DNA from: Entrophospora sp. SA101
Lineage: Eukaryota > Glomeromycota > Glomeromycetes > Entrophosporales > Entrophosporaceae
Length of the DNA: 49,884 bases
NCBI GenBank assembly: GCA_958430865.1
Contig: CAUDNR010004469.1
Span: 1-49,884, forward strand
Reading direction: 5' to 3'
The notes beneath the pieces were generated by a model that was not told the origin of the DNA, searched no databases, and saw nothing but the letters and a program-made list of their open reading frames with translations. Both the position numbers and the translations under genes were made by a program. Below are positions 13,013 through 23,269 of the stretch, in pieces. Every line of letters starts with the position of its first letter. Position 1 is the stretch's first letter.

Positions 13013-13143
13013 CAGGGCTGGCAGCTTAAAGGGTTAAAAACCTAATTTAGTAATAATCATTTTGACTAAACTTGACTTAACATATGACTAAATAGTTTAG
13101 TCAGCTTAGCTAAATGCACATTTGAGTTACGCATCTAGCCCTG
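13013..13143. mobile_element. hAT-type MITE, 131 bp
   Basis: The left end CAGGGCTGGCAG and the right end (reverse complement CAGGGCTAGATG) form hAT-like terminal inverted repeats. The element is bracketed by a perfect 8-bp target duplication GCATATAA (13005-13012 and 13144-13151), the size typical of hAT. It has no coding capacity. The interior is rich in inverted TGACTAAA/TTTAGTCA motifs that could fold into a hairpin. Confidence 0.85.
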
Positions 13144-13374
13144 GCATATAAGTATTTCATAACATATACTCCAAAACAACGTTGCTATTTTTATTAATCT
13201 TAATATTCAAAATAAAACTTTAAACAAGAATAAAATTTTTTTAAAAAAATCTATCAAGGTTAAGTTGAAGAGTAAGTTAGAGCCTTCATTTGATATATTT
13301 TCATAAATGTAGGGGCAAAATTGGTAGACTAGATAGATTTTGAAATTTTCGTATAGATTTATTATATACTAATA

Positions 13375-13553
13375 CAGTCTAAGCTCTCTATACCGAACCC
13401 TCTGTCCCCTATATGTAATTTTTCTGCTTTTGTTCGTTATATGGAGAGTTATTAAGATGCTCGTTATAGAGAGAAAAATTAATTATAAAAATTGAATCGG
13501 GGACAAAAAGGGAAATTCGTTATAGAGAGGTTCGGTATAGAGAGCTTAGACAG
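13375..13553. mobile_element. pogo/Tc1-type MITE, 179 bp
   Basis: The left terminus CAGTCTAAGCTCTCTATACC and the inverted right terminus differ at one position (CTGTCTAAGC...) over about 25 bases. TA dinucleotides flank both ends (13373-13374 and 13554-13555), as expected for Tc1/mariner-pogo insertion. No ORF. Confidence 0.85.
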
Positions 13554-13669
13554 TAGTAGTAGTATATTTCCTTTTTTTAGAAAGATCATCACGTTCTTTT
13601 AAAAAATAAAGCGTTAGTATAATTATTTTATGATAAATCAATGTATCACAATTATTCCATGACAACAAG

Positions 13670-13801
13670 TTTCTATTCGAATAAAATGAATAAAAAACGA
13701 ATAAAAACGAATAAAACGAATAAAAACGAACAGAACAAACAGAACAAACAGAACAAAGAGAACAAACAGAACAAAGAGAACAAATTAATTCGAATAAATT
13801 A
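13670..13801. repeat. GAATAAAAAC / CAGAACAAA low-complexity array
   Basis: A run of degenerate decamers: first ATAAAAACGA-type units, then ACAGAACAAA and AGAGAACAAA units. It starts with TTTCTATTCGAATAAAATGA, a motif shared with the repeat at 12175. Confidence 0.7.
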
Positions 13802-14098
13802 AATATTTTTAAATGATTAAATGTTACAATGAATACAATGAATACTCATTATACATACTTTTTTTATTTATTTACCAAGTGTGAGAGTAGTGAGGAGAGT
13901 TTTGGAGAAGTAGCAGCAAAAGCAATCTTAGTATTAGGAGAATATTTATCGTAATAAGAAAAAAATTTATAACGATATTATTATTTATTTTTTATTATTA
14001 TTTATTTTTTATTATTTAATATTATTGTTTGTAAATTGGTCTGCATTTTTCCCAATAAAAAATCCTTACATATGATTTTTTATATGTGTGCTCAACTA
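13802..14098. other. Gene-free stretch
   Basis: AT-rich DNA with TTATTATTTATTTTT repeats around 13980-14030. No gene is seen. Confidence 0.5.
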
Positions 14099-14390
14099 CA
14101 GTCTACACCTTTCTATAACGGATCTTTCTATATCAGATATATAATTATAATAATAATAATAACGGATTTTTCTCTATAACGGATAAAAGTTTGGTCCCGA
14201 CTTTTTACTATTGAAGTCTCTTTCTATAGCGAATATTATTGATTAAACTTTTTATTACGTATAGCGGATTGTATCTGAAAATCACTTCATATGACTTACA
14301 TATGAATCAACAACACTGCCTATAACGGATTCACGTGATCTGGAATAAACTGCAGATCTCTCCAAATCTAGATTATAATTAATATTAATA

Positions 14391-14532
14391 AAAAAAGAGA
14401 ATTATTATTCGCACCCTCCCGTGACTAAGTGTAGTAATGTGACCAATGAATGGCTTTAAATGTGATTATCTTGTCTTAATAATGGGAGGGGCGTGAATAA
14501 CAAAAATGGGGGAGCGAATAACAATTCCCTAA
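14391..14532. mobile_element. Inverted-repeat insert nested in the pogo-like element
   Basis: The left end GAATTATTATTCGCACCCTC matches the inverted right end GAATTGTTATTCGCTCCCCC with a few changes, and a second TTATTCACGCCCCTCCC copy sits near the right end. It is probably a small MITE inserted in the older element. The family is not assigned and no clear target duplication was found. Confidence 0.5.
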
Positions 14533-14573
14533 AAAAATTACCCATAATCGCTAAATAAAAAAATAAAAATGTT

Positions 14574-14806
14574 GTCTATATTGATGAAATGGAAAAAAAT
14601 GTTGATGATGAAGAAGAAGAAGAAATAATTTCTATGTCGAATTTTAATGAAGAAAATCAGGATGAAGAAGACATCGAAGAGACATCTCCTATTTCAAGTC
14701 AAGATGCTTTATTGGCTATTGAAAAAGTAAGCTTGTTTGTTTGAACAACAGTTTAAGGAATTTACAAATGAGGAATTGAAACAGTTAAAAAAATAGAATT
14801 CAATTC
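14574..14806 (+). pseudogene. C-terminal remnant of a pogo-like (DDE) transposase
   Basis: The frame reads an acidic stretch (NVDDEEEEEIISMSNFNEEN, then DEEDIEETSPISSQDALLAI) and stops at TTTGTTTGA. One base over, it continues FEQQFKEFTNEELKQLKK to a TAG ending at 14806. An acidic linker followed by an SxxDALxAIExLxxFxEQQ-type helix is the usual end of pogo/Tigger transposases. The catalytic DDE core is absent, so it cannot be active by itself. The assignment rests on this tail and the element's termini. Confidence 0.6.
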
Positions 14807-15003
14807 AACAGAACAGTCTATATTACTGTTTTTTAAATATTAATTAATAATATTTTTTTATGTAATATATAATAAAAAATTTTTTATTCCGCATGACTTA
14901 ATGTAGTACAATTTTCTATACTGGATTCTCTCTATAATAATAACGGACAAATTTCCTGGTACTGGTCTCAATGATCCATCCGTTAGAGACAGTGTAGACT
15001 GTA

Positions 15004-15502
15004 TGTTTGTGTTTATGCTGACGTGTAACACCCCAATGTGTTATGGATGTATGCAGAAACTTTGAGATGAAAAATGTCAATAATATAGTAATACATTTAT
15101 TTAATATTTGCATGCAAACAAACAAACTAATAATCGAATGTTCCATCCAGATTATAATTCTGTTACCTATAAACTTCCAAAAAGTCTAGTCAAGACAGTA
15201 TATCATATTAACCCATTCTCGCCACCTCATTTCACCAGAGAAAATTACTGAAAAGAATTATCAAATTGAAGCATATTGCGCCACACTTTGGAATTCTCTC
15301 TATATAAATTCTTTGATTTCAATGAAGAAAAGGTATCCTATTTTCTACTTTAAATACATATGTTCTTTTAATTCTATATTATTATCATTATTATTACATA
15401 TTGCTTCAATTCATTAAATGAATAAAATAAAAGATTTTAGATGAAAACAATGATAAAGATAGGAGGAAACAGTGATGAAAACAAAAATGAACTGTAAAAA
15501 GG
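15004..15502. other. Gene-free stretch
   Basis: No gene is supported. A minus-strand 76-codon frame at 14916-15146 overlaps the pogo terminus and has no coding features. Confidence 0.45.
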
Positions 15503-15800
15503 GATAAAATATTTGGTATATGTCCAACTCGTAATAGATATTGTTCATGTGATCCGTTACTATCAACATAAGGTTATACCAGTGGCGATGGAATAATTAA
15601 AAATACACAACTTAAAGCAAATAATTGCAATGAAAATTATCTTCGATGGATTCCTTACAATGATTTGAAAAGATGGGAAAAAGTGGATTTGCGACTATAT
15701 ACAAAGCTACTTGAATAAATGATGGAGAACATATAACTGATAATATGAGAAGTAATAATAGAATTATTACATTAAAAAAAAATCACATTATTCTTATAAA
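15503..15800 (+). pseudogene. Kinase-family relic (Cys module to glycine loop)
   Basis: The frame reads IFGICPTRNRYCSCDPLLST, a stop, GYTSGDGIIKNTQLKANN and NYLRWIPYNDLKRWEK. It then shifts frame to a glycine loop SGFATIYKAT, a stop where the family has Trp, and INDGEH...RIITLKK at the beta-3 lysine position. So it has the Cys module, GWTSGN-type linker, WIPY motif and first N-lobe strands, with at least two stops and one frameshift. Nothing of the catalytic lobe follows. Confidence 0.75.
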
Positions 15801-16455
15801 TTCACTATAAGTTTACGAATTTAACACAAGATTCGATTACAAAAAAGAATATATAATTATATTATACCTGCCGCCCAAACCTTAAATGGCCAAGTCCCAA
15901 TCCCCAAATCAAAATAGTCCCAAAATCCTAAATAAAAAGTCACATGTTCTATTTTTTTCTTTAGCAAATTTTTATTTTGATATTTTGAATATCTATTTTG
16001 TTGTTTGGTGAAATTTTTAATAGATAAAGTTTTTTGTGTATAATAATTTCTTTGCTTGATTTAATAAACTGATAATTATTTTATTTAATGTATATATAGC
16101 GCATGTTTATAAATAAATATATTGCAATATAAATTATAGGTTAAATAGATTGAAGTAAAAAGTATATTTTTTATTTGGTAAAAAACTTCTTTCATTTTAA
16201 CATTAAATTATAAAAAAAATTTTTTTTTGTTGAATTTACATACATTCGACATATTTTTTATTATAGATATAGAAAGAATTGATTAAATGTTAAAAAAAAA
16301 ACAAAATTGTAATTAGATGGAAGTCTTGAAAGTTATTCATCAAAACAATATATAAACTCATCATTCTTCATAATATTATTGTAGATTTAATTAAATAAAT
16401 TCATGAACAAAAATTAATTCGCCGTTGATCTCCATATTATAGTTCAAGAAAAAAT
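15801..16455. other. Gene-free stretch
   Basis: AT-rich DNA without coding signal. A C-rich island near 15868-15930 (GCCGCCCAAACC, GTCCCAATCCCC) is out of character and may be repeat-derived. Confidence 0.45.
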
Positions 16456-16837
16456 ATGACTCAATTACTACATGTGTCAGATTTAAGATTATCATTTCCG
16501 GCTGATCAAACATCAGGATCGGGTAAAATAAATATTATCACCAAGAGTGTTAAGCGGTAAATCTTATTATGATGACATCTGATGTATATAATTTAAAGTT
16601 TTTGTTTCAGTTTTATTAACAGGTTTGCAATCTTCCACATGGATAAATTTTACAATAATTACATGTAAAGTAAGATCAGCTTTCTCCTAAATTCTTTATT
16701 GAATCGGTATTGTTTGATATAATCATTTACACTCATAATGAATATCCCAAAATCAATTAAACAAATACTTGATTAAATAGAACGACTCCAGCAACTTTTT
16801 AAAATTACTTTTTCAATCTATAAATTCCAATAAGTAG
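16456..16837 (+). CDS. Candidate small spliced gene, 3 exons, unknown
   Basis: Proposed exons are 16456-16522, 16611-16669 and 16781-16837, giving 60 aa. The protein starts MTQLLHVSDLRLSFPADQTS and continues VLLTGLQSSTWINFTIITCK and NDSSNFLKLLFQSINSNK. Intron 1 (GTAAAA to TTTCAG) joins two frames cleanly in phase 1. Intron 2 (GTAAGA to AATAG) is phase 0. Exons 1-2 have a balanced, non-repetitive composition unlike the surrounding AT-rich DNA, which favours real or recent coding sequence. Exon 3 is less certain. It could be the 5' remnant of a larger gene. No family is recognised. Confidence 0.35.
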
Positions 16838-18107
16838 CTATAATTAGTAATTGCAATGGTAATCATTATCAATTAGTTTTGTTTATTAATTTAGATTTCT
16901 GTCGAATCAATTTAGATGTTTAGAAACACAAAATGTGCATTTCCAATTTGAAAGACAAAATATTATTTATAATTTATTACCACAGCATATTAATATTAAA
17001 TTTTAATTGTTTTAAAATATATACATAATATTGTTGGCTATTTTAGTCACTTTTTATCTAATATGAATTAGTATTAGCAAATAATATAAATTATTAACTT
17101 ATCAAATTATAGAAAAATCATTTATTATTTTATGTCGTAATAAAAAAATAGTTATCTGTTATCAAACAATGTTTATACATCTTCCGAATAATGTTTATGC
17201 ATAATACCTAAGGGGAATTTGAATTAATGAAACATAAAACTTGAACAAACAATACTATCTCTAAGATTAATCGAACGCACACACACGCGCACAACGTATA
17301 CAAAATTATGGTAATGGAAATTAACTTTCAAAAAAAAACCCAAAAAAGGAGAAAGGCGAAACATTTATGAAACAAAATAAATTTTTAAGTTAATGGAACA
17401 TTTGCTACCAACTAGAAAACAAGTAAATAAATAATTCGAATTTGGTAAGATTTTTAAAGTTTTACCAAATTTAATCAACAATTTCAAATTTTATTCCTGG
17501 TTCACTCGCCCAATTTCTTGTTTTATAACTTGTTATAATAATCATTCTCAAAACATGAATGACACTATATCAGTAAAACTTTTGATAAATAGATAATAAG
17601 TTCATAACATCTCAATCTTAAGATTTTAAGCTTTATAACATTTATTACGATTACCAAAAAAAATAATAATAATTATGATAATATTAACAATTAATTATAA
17701 TTAATAATATTGTTACCGTTATTATACTCATTGTGTTGTAGATCAGACAAACATTAAATATTCCAAATTTAATAGATAATAGGCATTTTTTTACAAATTA
17801 AGAAACTATTGTTGTTAACTAGAAAGTTATTGTCTGAAATATCTATCTTAATTATAATAATAATTACTTTAAATATTATTTTCTATATTTAAACAATATT
17901 AAGTTTAAAATTAAATTTAAATTTCATTACACAAAACAAATAAAAATAGATAGATTGTCGTCGCATTTTAATACTTTCAAGTCAATGAAAAATAATATAA
18001 ATAAGAGCAAAGTTTTTGACGAGTTCTAAAAAAAAAAATTAGAAAAATAAAAAATTTTCTTAACCATTCTAAAAAAAAAAAAAAATAAAACCTAAACAAA
18101 AACAAAT
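16838..18107. other. Gene-free upstream region of the BTB gene
   Basis: AT-rich, with no supported gene. It ends in a poly-A tract (18071-18085) and an A-rich leader at the BTB start codon. The length of this tract is the only copy A/copy B difference found. Confidence 0.5.
17996..18003 (+). promoter_or_regulatory. Possible TATA box of the BTB gene
   Basis: TATAAATA lies 105 bases upstream of the ATG at 18108, a plausible distance for a fungal core promoter. In DNA this AT-rich a chance match is likely, so confidence is modest. Confidence 0.3.
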
Positions 18108-18611
18108 ATGCTCTCAGCTTCCTCAAACTTTGATCAGCAAAACCGTTCTCAATACTCATCTTTAAAAGATATTTTTATTAATAATACCAACCCAAACAGC
18201 CCAAACCCAGTTGATGAAGAGATCCCAATTGGATATGTTCTTGACAAACTTCATCAATTAGGTCCAAGATATTTAGGTGACAAATCGACAGCATTCGCCG
18301 AGCTTCACATCGAAGGAATCGAAAATAAACCATTCTGGGTGCATAAAGAATACCTGGTATTGCAATCAACATTTTTTCAACAAGTATTCAACACCATCAA
18401 AAATAGCGGCGAATGTTTCACTATCAAAATTCCATCTCCAGAAACCTTTGAACCGATCTTCGAATATTTGTATGATGGTAATGCTGATAAATGGTTCGAC
18501 ACAATCACAGTTGATAATTGTCATCAAGTTTGGGAAAACGTTGAATTTTTGGGTTTAAGTCATGAAGCGAGAGCTATTTGTTTATCGTTTATACAAAATA
18601 ATTTTGAATAA
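18108..18611 (+). CDS. BTB/POZ domain protein, single exon
   Basis: 167 aa from the ATG at 18108 to the TAA at 18611. Residues 1-40 are Ser/Asn/Pro-rich and probably disordered. The rest matches a BTB/POZ fold. FAELHIEGIENKPFWVHK (about 63-80) is the strand-turn with the conserved His before the A2 helix. LVLQSTFFQQVF (83-94) is the usual LxxxSxxFxxxF helix. FTIKIPSPETFEPIFEYLYD (about 104-123) is the IxxPxxxxFxxxLxYLY segment, and NVEFLGL completes the domain. Such proteins dimerise and can serve as cullin-3 adaptors, but no Kelch, BACK or MATH partner domain is present. It is convergent with the ECM33-like gene, 253 bases downstream. An AATAAA at 18648 may be its polyadenylation signal. Confidence 0.85.
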   Translation: MLSASSNFDQQNRSQYSSLKDIFINNTNPNSPNPVDEEIPIGYVLDKLHQLGPRYLGDKSTAFAELHIEGIENKPFWVHKEYLVLQSTFFQQVFNTIKNSGECFTIKIPSPETFEPIFEYLYDGNADKWFDTITVDNCHQVWENVEFLGLSHEARAICLSFIQNNFE

Positions 18612-18864
18612 AAAAATTATTAGAAATAGATGAAACAAAAAAATTTAAATAAAGCATATTGATTATGCATTATTTATTTTTTTAAAAAAAAAAAAAAAAA
18701 AATTTAATTCTTTGTAAATTACTTTTTTAAAAAAACTATAAGAATTTATTGTAAAAACTTTTTTAAAATTAATTATTAATTAATATGTTTTTTATTTTTT
18801 CGAAAAAATTAAAAAGTATTTATTATTATAAATAATAACAATAATAAGTAAATAATTATGACAT

Positions 18865-20292
18865 TTAATAATATTTATCAAATAAAATAATAAAATAAAT
18901 AATTTCTAACCAAAAAAATATTCTATTACTGCTTTTCAACAATAATAAAAGTCCATCAGAAGAGTCATTACTAAAGCTTTTATTATTATTCGCATTTTTC
19001 GAATCACCATTGTCACCATCACCATTACTCTTACTCTTATCATTATTACCATTATTTTTATTTATTAGAGGATTAGATTTTGGATTTAATATTCTAGATT
19101 TACAATTAAAGTAGTCACCTTTGGCTATTCCATAATCTTTTAACGAATTGATTTTTTTTTTATCGCAATCAAATCGCTTATCGCTAGTTTCAACATTTAC
19201 TCCACCACGTATCTCTTTCAATTCAGGCATCAAAAATTCCGAGAACGAGCCGGTAACATCCATAACACCATTTATCCGTTTGAGTTTAGGAAATCCGTCA
19301 ATAGTTAATAATTTTGGGTTTTCAGAAATTATTAGAGCACCACCCATATTTTTCAATTCCGGAAAATCCAATTTCTTGAGCTCGGGATTACTTTTTATGG
19401 CAAATGTTCCAGATATCGAATCAAGTTTTGGTATTGATAATTTTGAAAAATTGTTATTGGATAACGCAATATTTGAATTGGAGGAGACGAGCGATGGTAA
19501 TGAAAGACTTGCAACATTTTCAATTACTAGATCTTTAACAGTTTGCAAATTTTGTGCCTAATAAAATAATAAATAATATTGATTTTTGTGAAAGAATTTT
19601 TTTTTTCAATTTCCACATTTTTTATTTACCTCAAAGGAAAACCCATCATTGCGGTTGGAAGCCACGTATAATGAATCAACTTTTAGTAAACTATCCAATT
19701 TCAATTCTCTCAAAAACGGGTTATTATTAATTGAAATGGTGATAACATTTTTAGGATTGAAACCATTCAATTCGTGAATATTCGTATCACTAATTTCAAT
19801 ATTATTAATAAACTCCAATCCACTGTCAAACGTTACATCAGCAGCCAATTGACGGAATGTTAATGCGTCGGCTTGTTTCAAAAACGGAAATTCGATTTTC
19901 GTCAACGTTGTTTGATTAGCAATCCCAATCCGGGTGACTGAGGTTAGATTTGGGAATGAAACATGTCTTAATAGTCGATTGTCGTTAATATCTAGTGTTC
20001 CCTCGAGATGTTCCAATCTGTTGAATATCAAATCTGAAATATCATCAACGTTGGATATTGCTATTGTGCCGGTAAATACCTTGCAATTTTTTAGAAGATT
20101 TAGGTCGGATGATTGACGAACTTGAATTCCACCCGAACAATTATTTTGACCTTACAGAAGATGCAAGATTATTTAAGTAGAAAGATAATTATTATTGAGT
20201 ATAAATTATTATTATGTCTGCTTCTTACCATTTACAATAATAAGAAAGAAAATTGAGAAAATAATTATAATTATAGATTTATTATTATTCAT
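18865..20292 (-). CDS. ECM33/SPS2-like GPI-anchored cell-wall protein, 3 exons
   Basis: Minus-strand exons 20229-20292, 19630-20150 and 18865-19557 encode 425 aa, close to yeast Ecm33. Intron 1 (GTAAGA to TGTAAG) is phase 1; intron 2 (GTAAAT to ATTAG, 72 bp) is phase 0. Residues 1-22 form a signal peptide (MNNNKSIIIIIFSIFFLIIV). The mature start has C26...C44 and QVRQSSDLNLLKNC, the usual opening of the receptor-L-like domain. Repeating LxxLxFPxLxxVxxLxIxxN units (for example FPNLTSVTRIGIAN, FPELKNMGGALIISENPKL) fill about 55-315. C326 and C347 close the domain. A Ser/Asn/Lys-rich stalk (about 357-396), SSDG and a hydrophobic tail to 425 fit GPI attachment. The family is needed for cell-wall integrity in ascomycete yeasts; that role here is inferred. 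Confidence 0.88.
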
Positions 20293-21472
20293 TTTTTTTG
20301 CAATAATATAAATAATATATTTATCAATAATTGAAATGAAATCCTTAAATATTGCATTTTTTCTTATAAGCTAACTTATTAAAATTTTTCATACTTAAAA
20401 TAAATTAAATAAATGTTTTTTTATTAATGATAAATTAAATATTTTTATGATTAATAAAAATTTAAATTAAATCGTGTTTATTATAAAAGAAAAGTCTTCA
20501 TTTTTGTTTGCATTGAGAATATCACAAACAATTTATTTGACATAACTTTTTTTTGCTCTTTTTAATTATTCTCCCCTCCTCGGCATCTTCTTCTGACGAA
20601 GCAGCTGGAATTTTATTGATTGAATATTTCAATTCAGTAACCTCAAAATTTTCTTTGCTTTGATTTAACACTTAGGCCCAATAATGCCATTAGTCAAATT
20701 TTTTGTATAAAGATGTTGAAATTTTTGTTGATTCAATCTTTGGAATGATTGTTTTTGTTTCTTGTTGTTCTTGCTGTATATAAGGTAATATTCTGTCATC
20801 TTATAATATCCTATTAAGAAATCCTGGCAATTTGCTTGGTCAACAATAACAATGATATTGCAACTTTTTCATAATATTTTCTTGCCAATAAAGATGCACA
20901 ATGAAATTTATCATATAAATTTTATTATATCTTGTTTGTGATTGAAGGTGGTTTAGTAAAATCAGTTCTAAAGAAATACATAATGAGTGAAGGAAAGAAA
21001 AATTGAGTGAGTAAGCGAGCGAGTTAATGATACAATTTCGTACCAATTGACCAACTTTACTACAATTATATTTTTTATTGCCACCAACGGCTTGCAACTT
21101 TTTCGTAGTCCGGTACAAACCACCACATGTTTTGAAAAACTTTTCTTGTTGACATGGAAGAACAAATCCTGATCAATTGATATTATTTTGCCAGCTATAT
21201 GGATTCATATTGACTGTTTAGCGACTTTTTGGATTTGATCATATGGGGAGAAAGAGCTGTAGATTTTGAGGAATTTGTTATTGAATAAAAAAAAATACCA
21301 TTATGGAAGGTGGGCGTGATTTCTGTTATTTGTGGCAAGTTACCAATTTAAAAACAATTAATGTTAATAATTTAAGAAAAAGATTCTTTTGAAAGCTTTT
21401 ATTCAAATTTCCATCTTTATCATTGCAACTTGTCATACAAATAGATGTTTTTTTATCACAGCATCTACTATC
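20293..21472. other. No reliable gene; possible old coding traces
   Basis: No complete gene. On the minus strand a frame near 20690-20850 reads VDQANCQDFLIGYYKMTEYY and onward to a stop, and another near 21040-21165 is open. No motifs, start or splice pairs link them. They may be remnants of a transposon or duplicated gene. Confidence 0.35.
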
Positions 21473-22167
21473 GGGGTGTCCCACATCAAACATAGTCGAT
21501 CACATATATAAATTTTCATTAATAAGAATTTTTTAGGGGTTTTGCGGATTTATTATTTTTTGTGCCACAAAAAAAAATTTTTTAAAAATTACTACTAACA
21601 ATTCAACAAAACACAACTTTGATTAGAATAATTATTATTATAATTAAAGAAGTTACGAGAAATTGTATAATAATATTAACGGTTGTAAATTGTTTGTTTG
21701 GCTATATAGTACTATATAAAAATTATAAAATTTAGATGCAACACCAAAATTTAGTCAAAATATATTCACAAGATTACAAAAATTGAAATAACTCTTAAAC
21801 TATATGATGTATCTAAATAAAATGACATGGTTTGGATTTCGCATTTTGATGCTCTTTAGGCGTATAGAGAGCTTTTTACAATTTTATTTGCATAAAATTT
21901 TGTATCATATATACATAACTTTCCTTTTTTTCTTTTAACTTAGAATAAGTGATATGATTTATATTAAAATCAAAAAAACTCTCTATAGGGACATTCCCCT
22001 ATCCTTCTAATATATTTTAAACTTAATTTGGAATCTGTACCTCTGTTCTTTAAAGAGTTATTTTCGTTCAAAGTTTACTATTAAAAAAAAGATCAATGAA
22101 AAATCCTTAATAAAAATTCATATATGTGATCGACTATGTTTGTAAATCATATGATGTGGGACACCCC
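21473..22167. mobile_element. MITE-like element at the copy A right breakpoint
   Basis: The left terminus GGGGTGTCCCACATC, then AAACATAGTCGATCACATAT, is inverted at the right end, which carries 11 extra bases (ATATGATTTAC) after CCCACATC. The inverted repeats are about 55-65 bp and the element is 695 bp with no ORF. Near-perfect identity to the copy B element stops at 21899; beyond that the halves are similar but diverged. The left flank carries ATCTACTA, but the right flank (AGTATAGTATTG) lacks it, so no target duplication brackets this copy. Confidence 0.8.
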
Positions 22168-23269
22168 AGTATAGTATTGTAGCATAGTGGAAATTTGATT
22201 TCATTGGCTAAATTTTGTGACGATCTCCCTTCCAGATATCACGCAACAATTAAATTTTATTGGCTTGAAAATCGTTACGCAAATTTGAAAAACAAAATAT
22301 TAATATTAATATTAATATCGGAGGGAATGATAAAAATAAAATGTTTATAAAAAAATTAATATAGTATTTCTTTATTGAATGTTTTTAATACATAGGCTTG
22401 GTTTTTCATTATACAATCTAATATATTATTTGCCTTTAACTTTTTATTGACTTCATCAAATCAACATTTTACCTTTGATCATGAGGGTTATGCAGGAAAT
22501 CTTGCTGATTTTTGGTGTTCTCATTCTGTATCAAAATTGTGGAAGAGAATGCATAGAATGGCTTATGAATTAGATTATCAGGGGCTGATTGATTCACTGA
22601 AGCAACTATTTTAGATTTTTTTATTAGTCAATTGGCATAAAATATTGCTTGTTAAATGAACTTTAATCTTTTATTTTGATTACAATAAAACTGAAATTAT
22701 ATCTATACTGAAATCCATCAAGATGAAAAAAAATTTTTTTTCATATAAATTTACCCTCTATACTGAAATTTCATAAAAATGCCTATTATACTGTTTGTTC
22801 ATTTTACAAGTGTTTTTTATATACTTAATTTACCTCATTACACTGAAATACATGTTGAATTTTTTGATATGATTGGTGTGAAAGAAAATGTAGAAACAAA
22901 GCACAAGATAACCAAATTCAATCCACACTTACTAAGTGATTTTTAAAAAATCTGTTAACCTTTTATGTTGACAATTATTGATATTTTATAAATAATAAAT
23001 TTAAACTTATCTATAACAAAACTTGCAGGTTTTTCCTAATAAATTTAGTATATGCATATACATTATTAGTCAGAGGACATTATGTAACTTCAGGGGGGTC
23101 AAGCATCACCACTAATAAAATTTTTGCAATTAACATTGAATTTTATATGAAAAAAATCACTCCTGTATGCACCACAAAGTGATAAAAACTATATATATAT
23201 GGATAAGTGTATATGAAAAGTAATAGTAATCATAATAGTTCTAATGAATATCAAAAGCAATTGATTTTT
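22168..23269. other. Spacer DNA with a small open fragment
   Basis: Mostly gene-free. A frame at about 22447-22614 reads HEGYAGNLADFWCSHSVSKL, then WKRMHRMAYELDYQGLIDSL to a stop. It has coding-like composition but no recognised family or start. It is probably a transposon or gene remnant. Confidence 0.35.

Larger units (their letters stand above)
14099..15001. mobile_element. Non-autonomous pogo-like element with transposase 3' end
   Basis: The left terminus CAGTCTACACCTTTCTATAA and the inverted right terminus CAGTCTACACTGTCTCTAAC form terminal repeats. TA flanks each end (14097-14098 and 15002-15003). TATAACGGAT motifs recur inside both ends. The interior keeps the last part of a transposase frame (14574-14806) and contains a smaller inverted-repeat insertion (about 14391-14532). 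The termini resemble those of the MITE at 13375, so both probably belong to the pogo group. Confidence 0.75.

Noticed and set aside
19148..19561. 137-codon plus-strand frame inside the ECM33-like gene
   Set aside because: It is the antisense shadow of exon 3, whose own frame has clear family motifs, splice sites and cysteine spacing.
20840..21165. Two overlapping minus-strand frames of 92 and 65 codons
   Set aside because: Conflicting frames without motif, conserved cysteines or splice links; kept only as possible traces in the gene-free entry.
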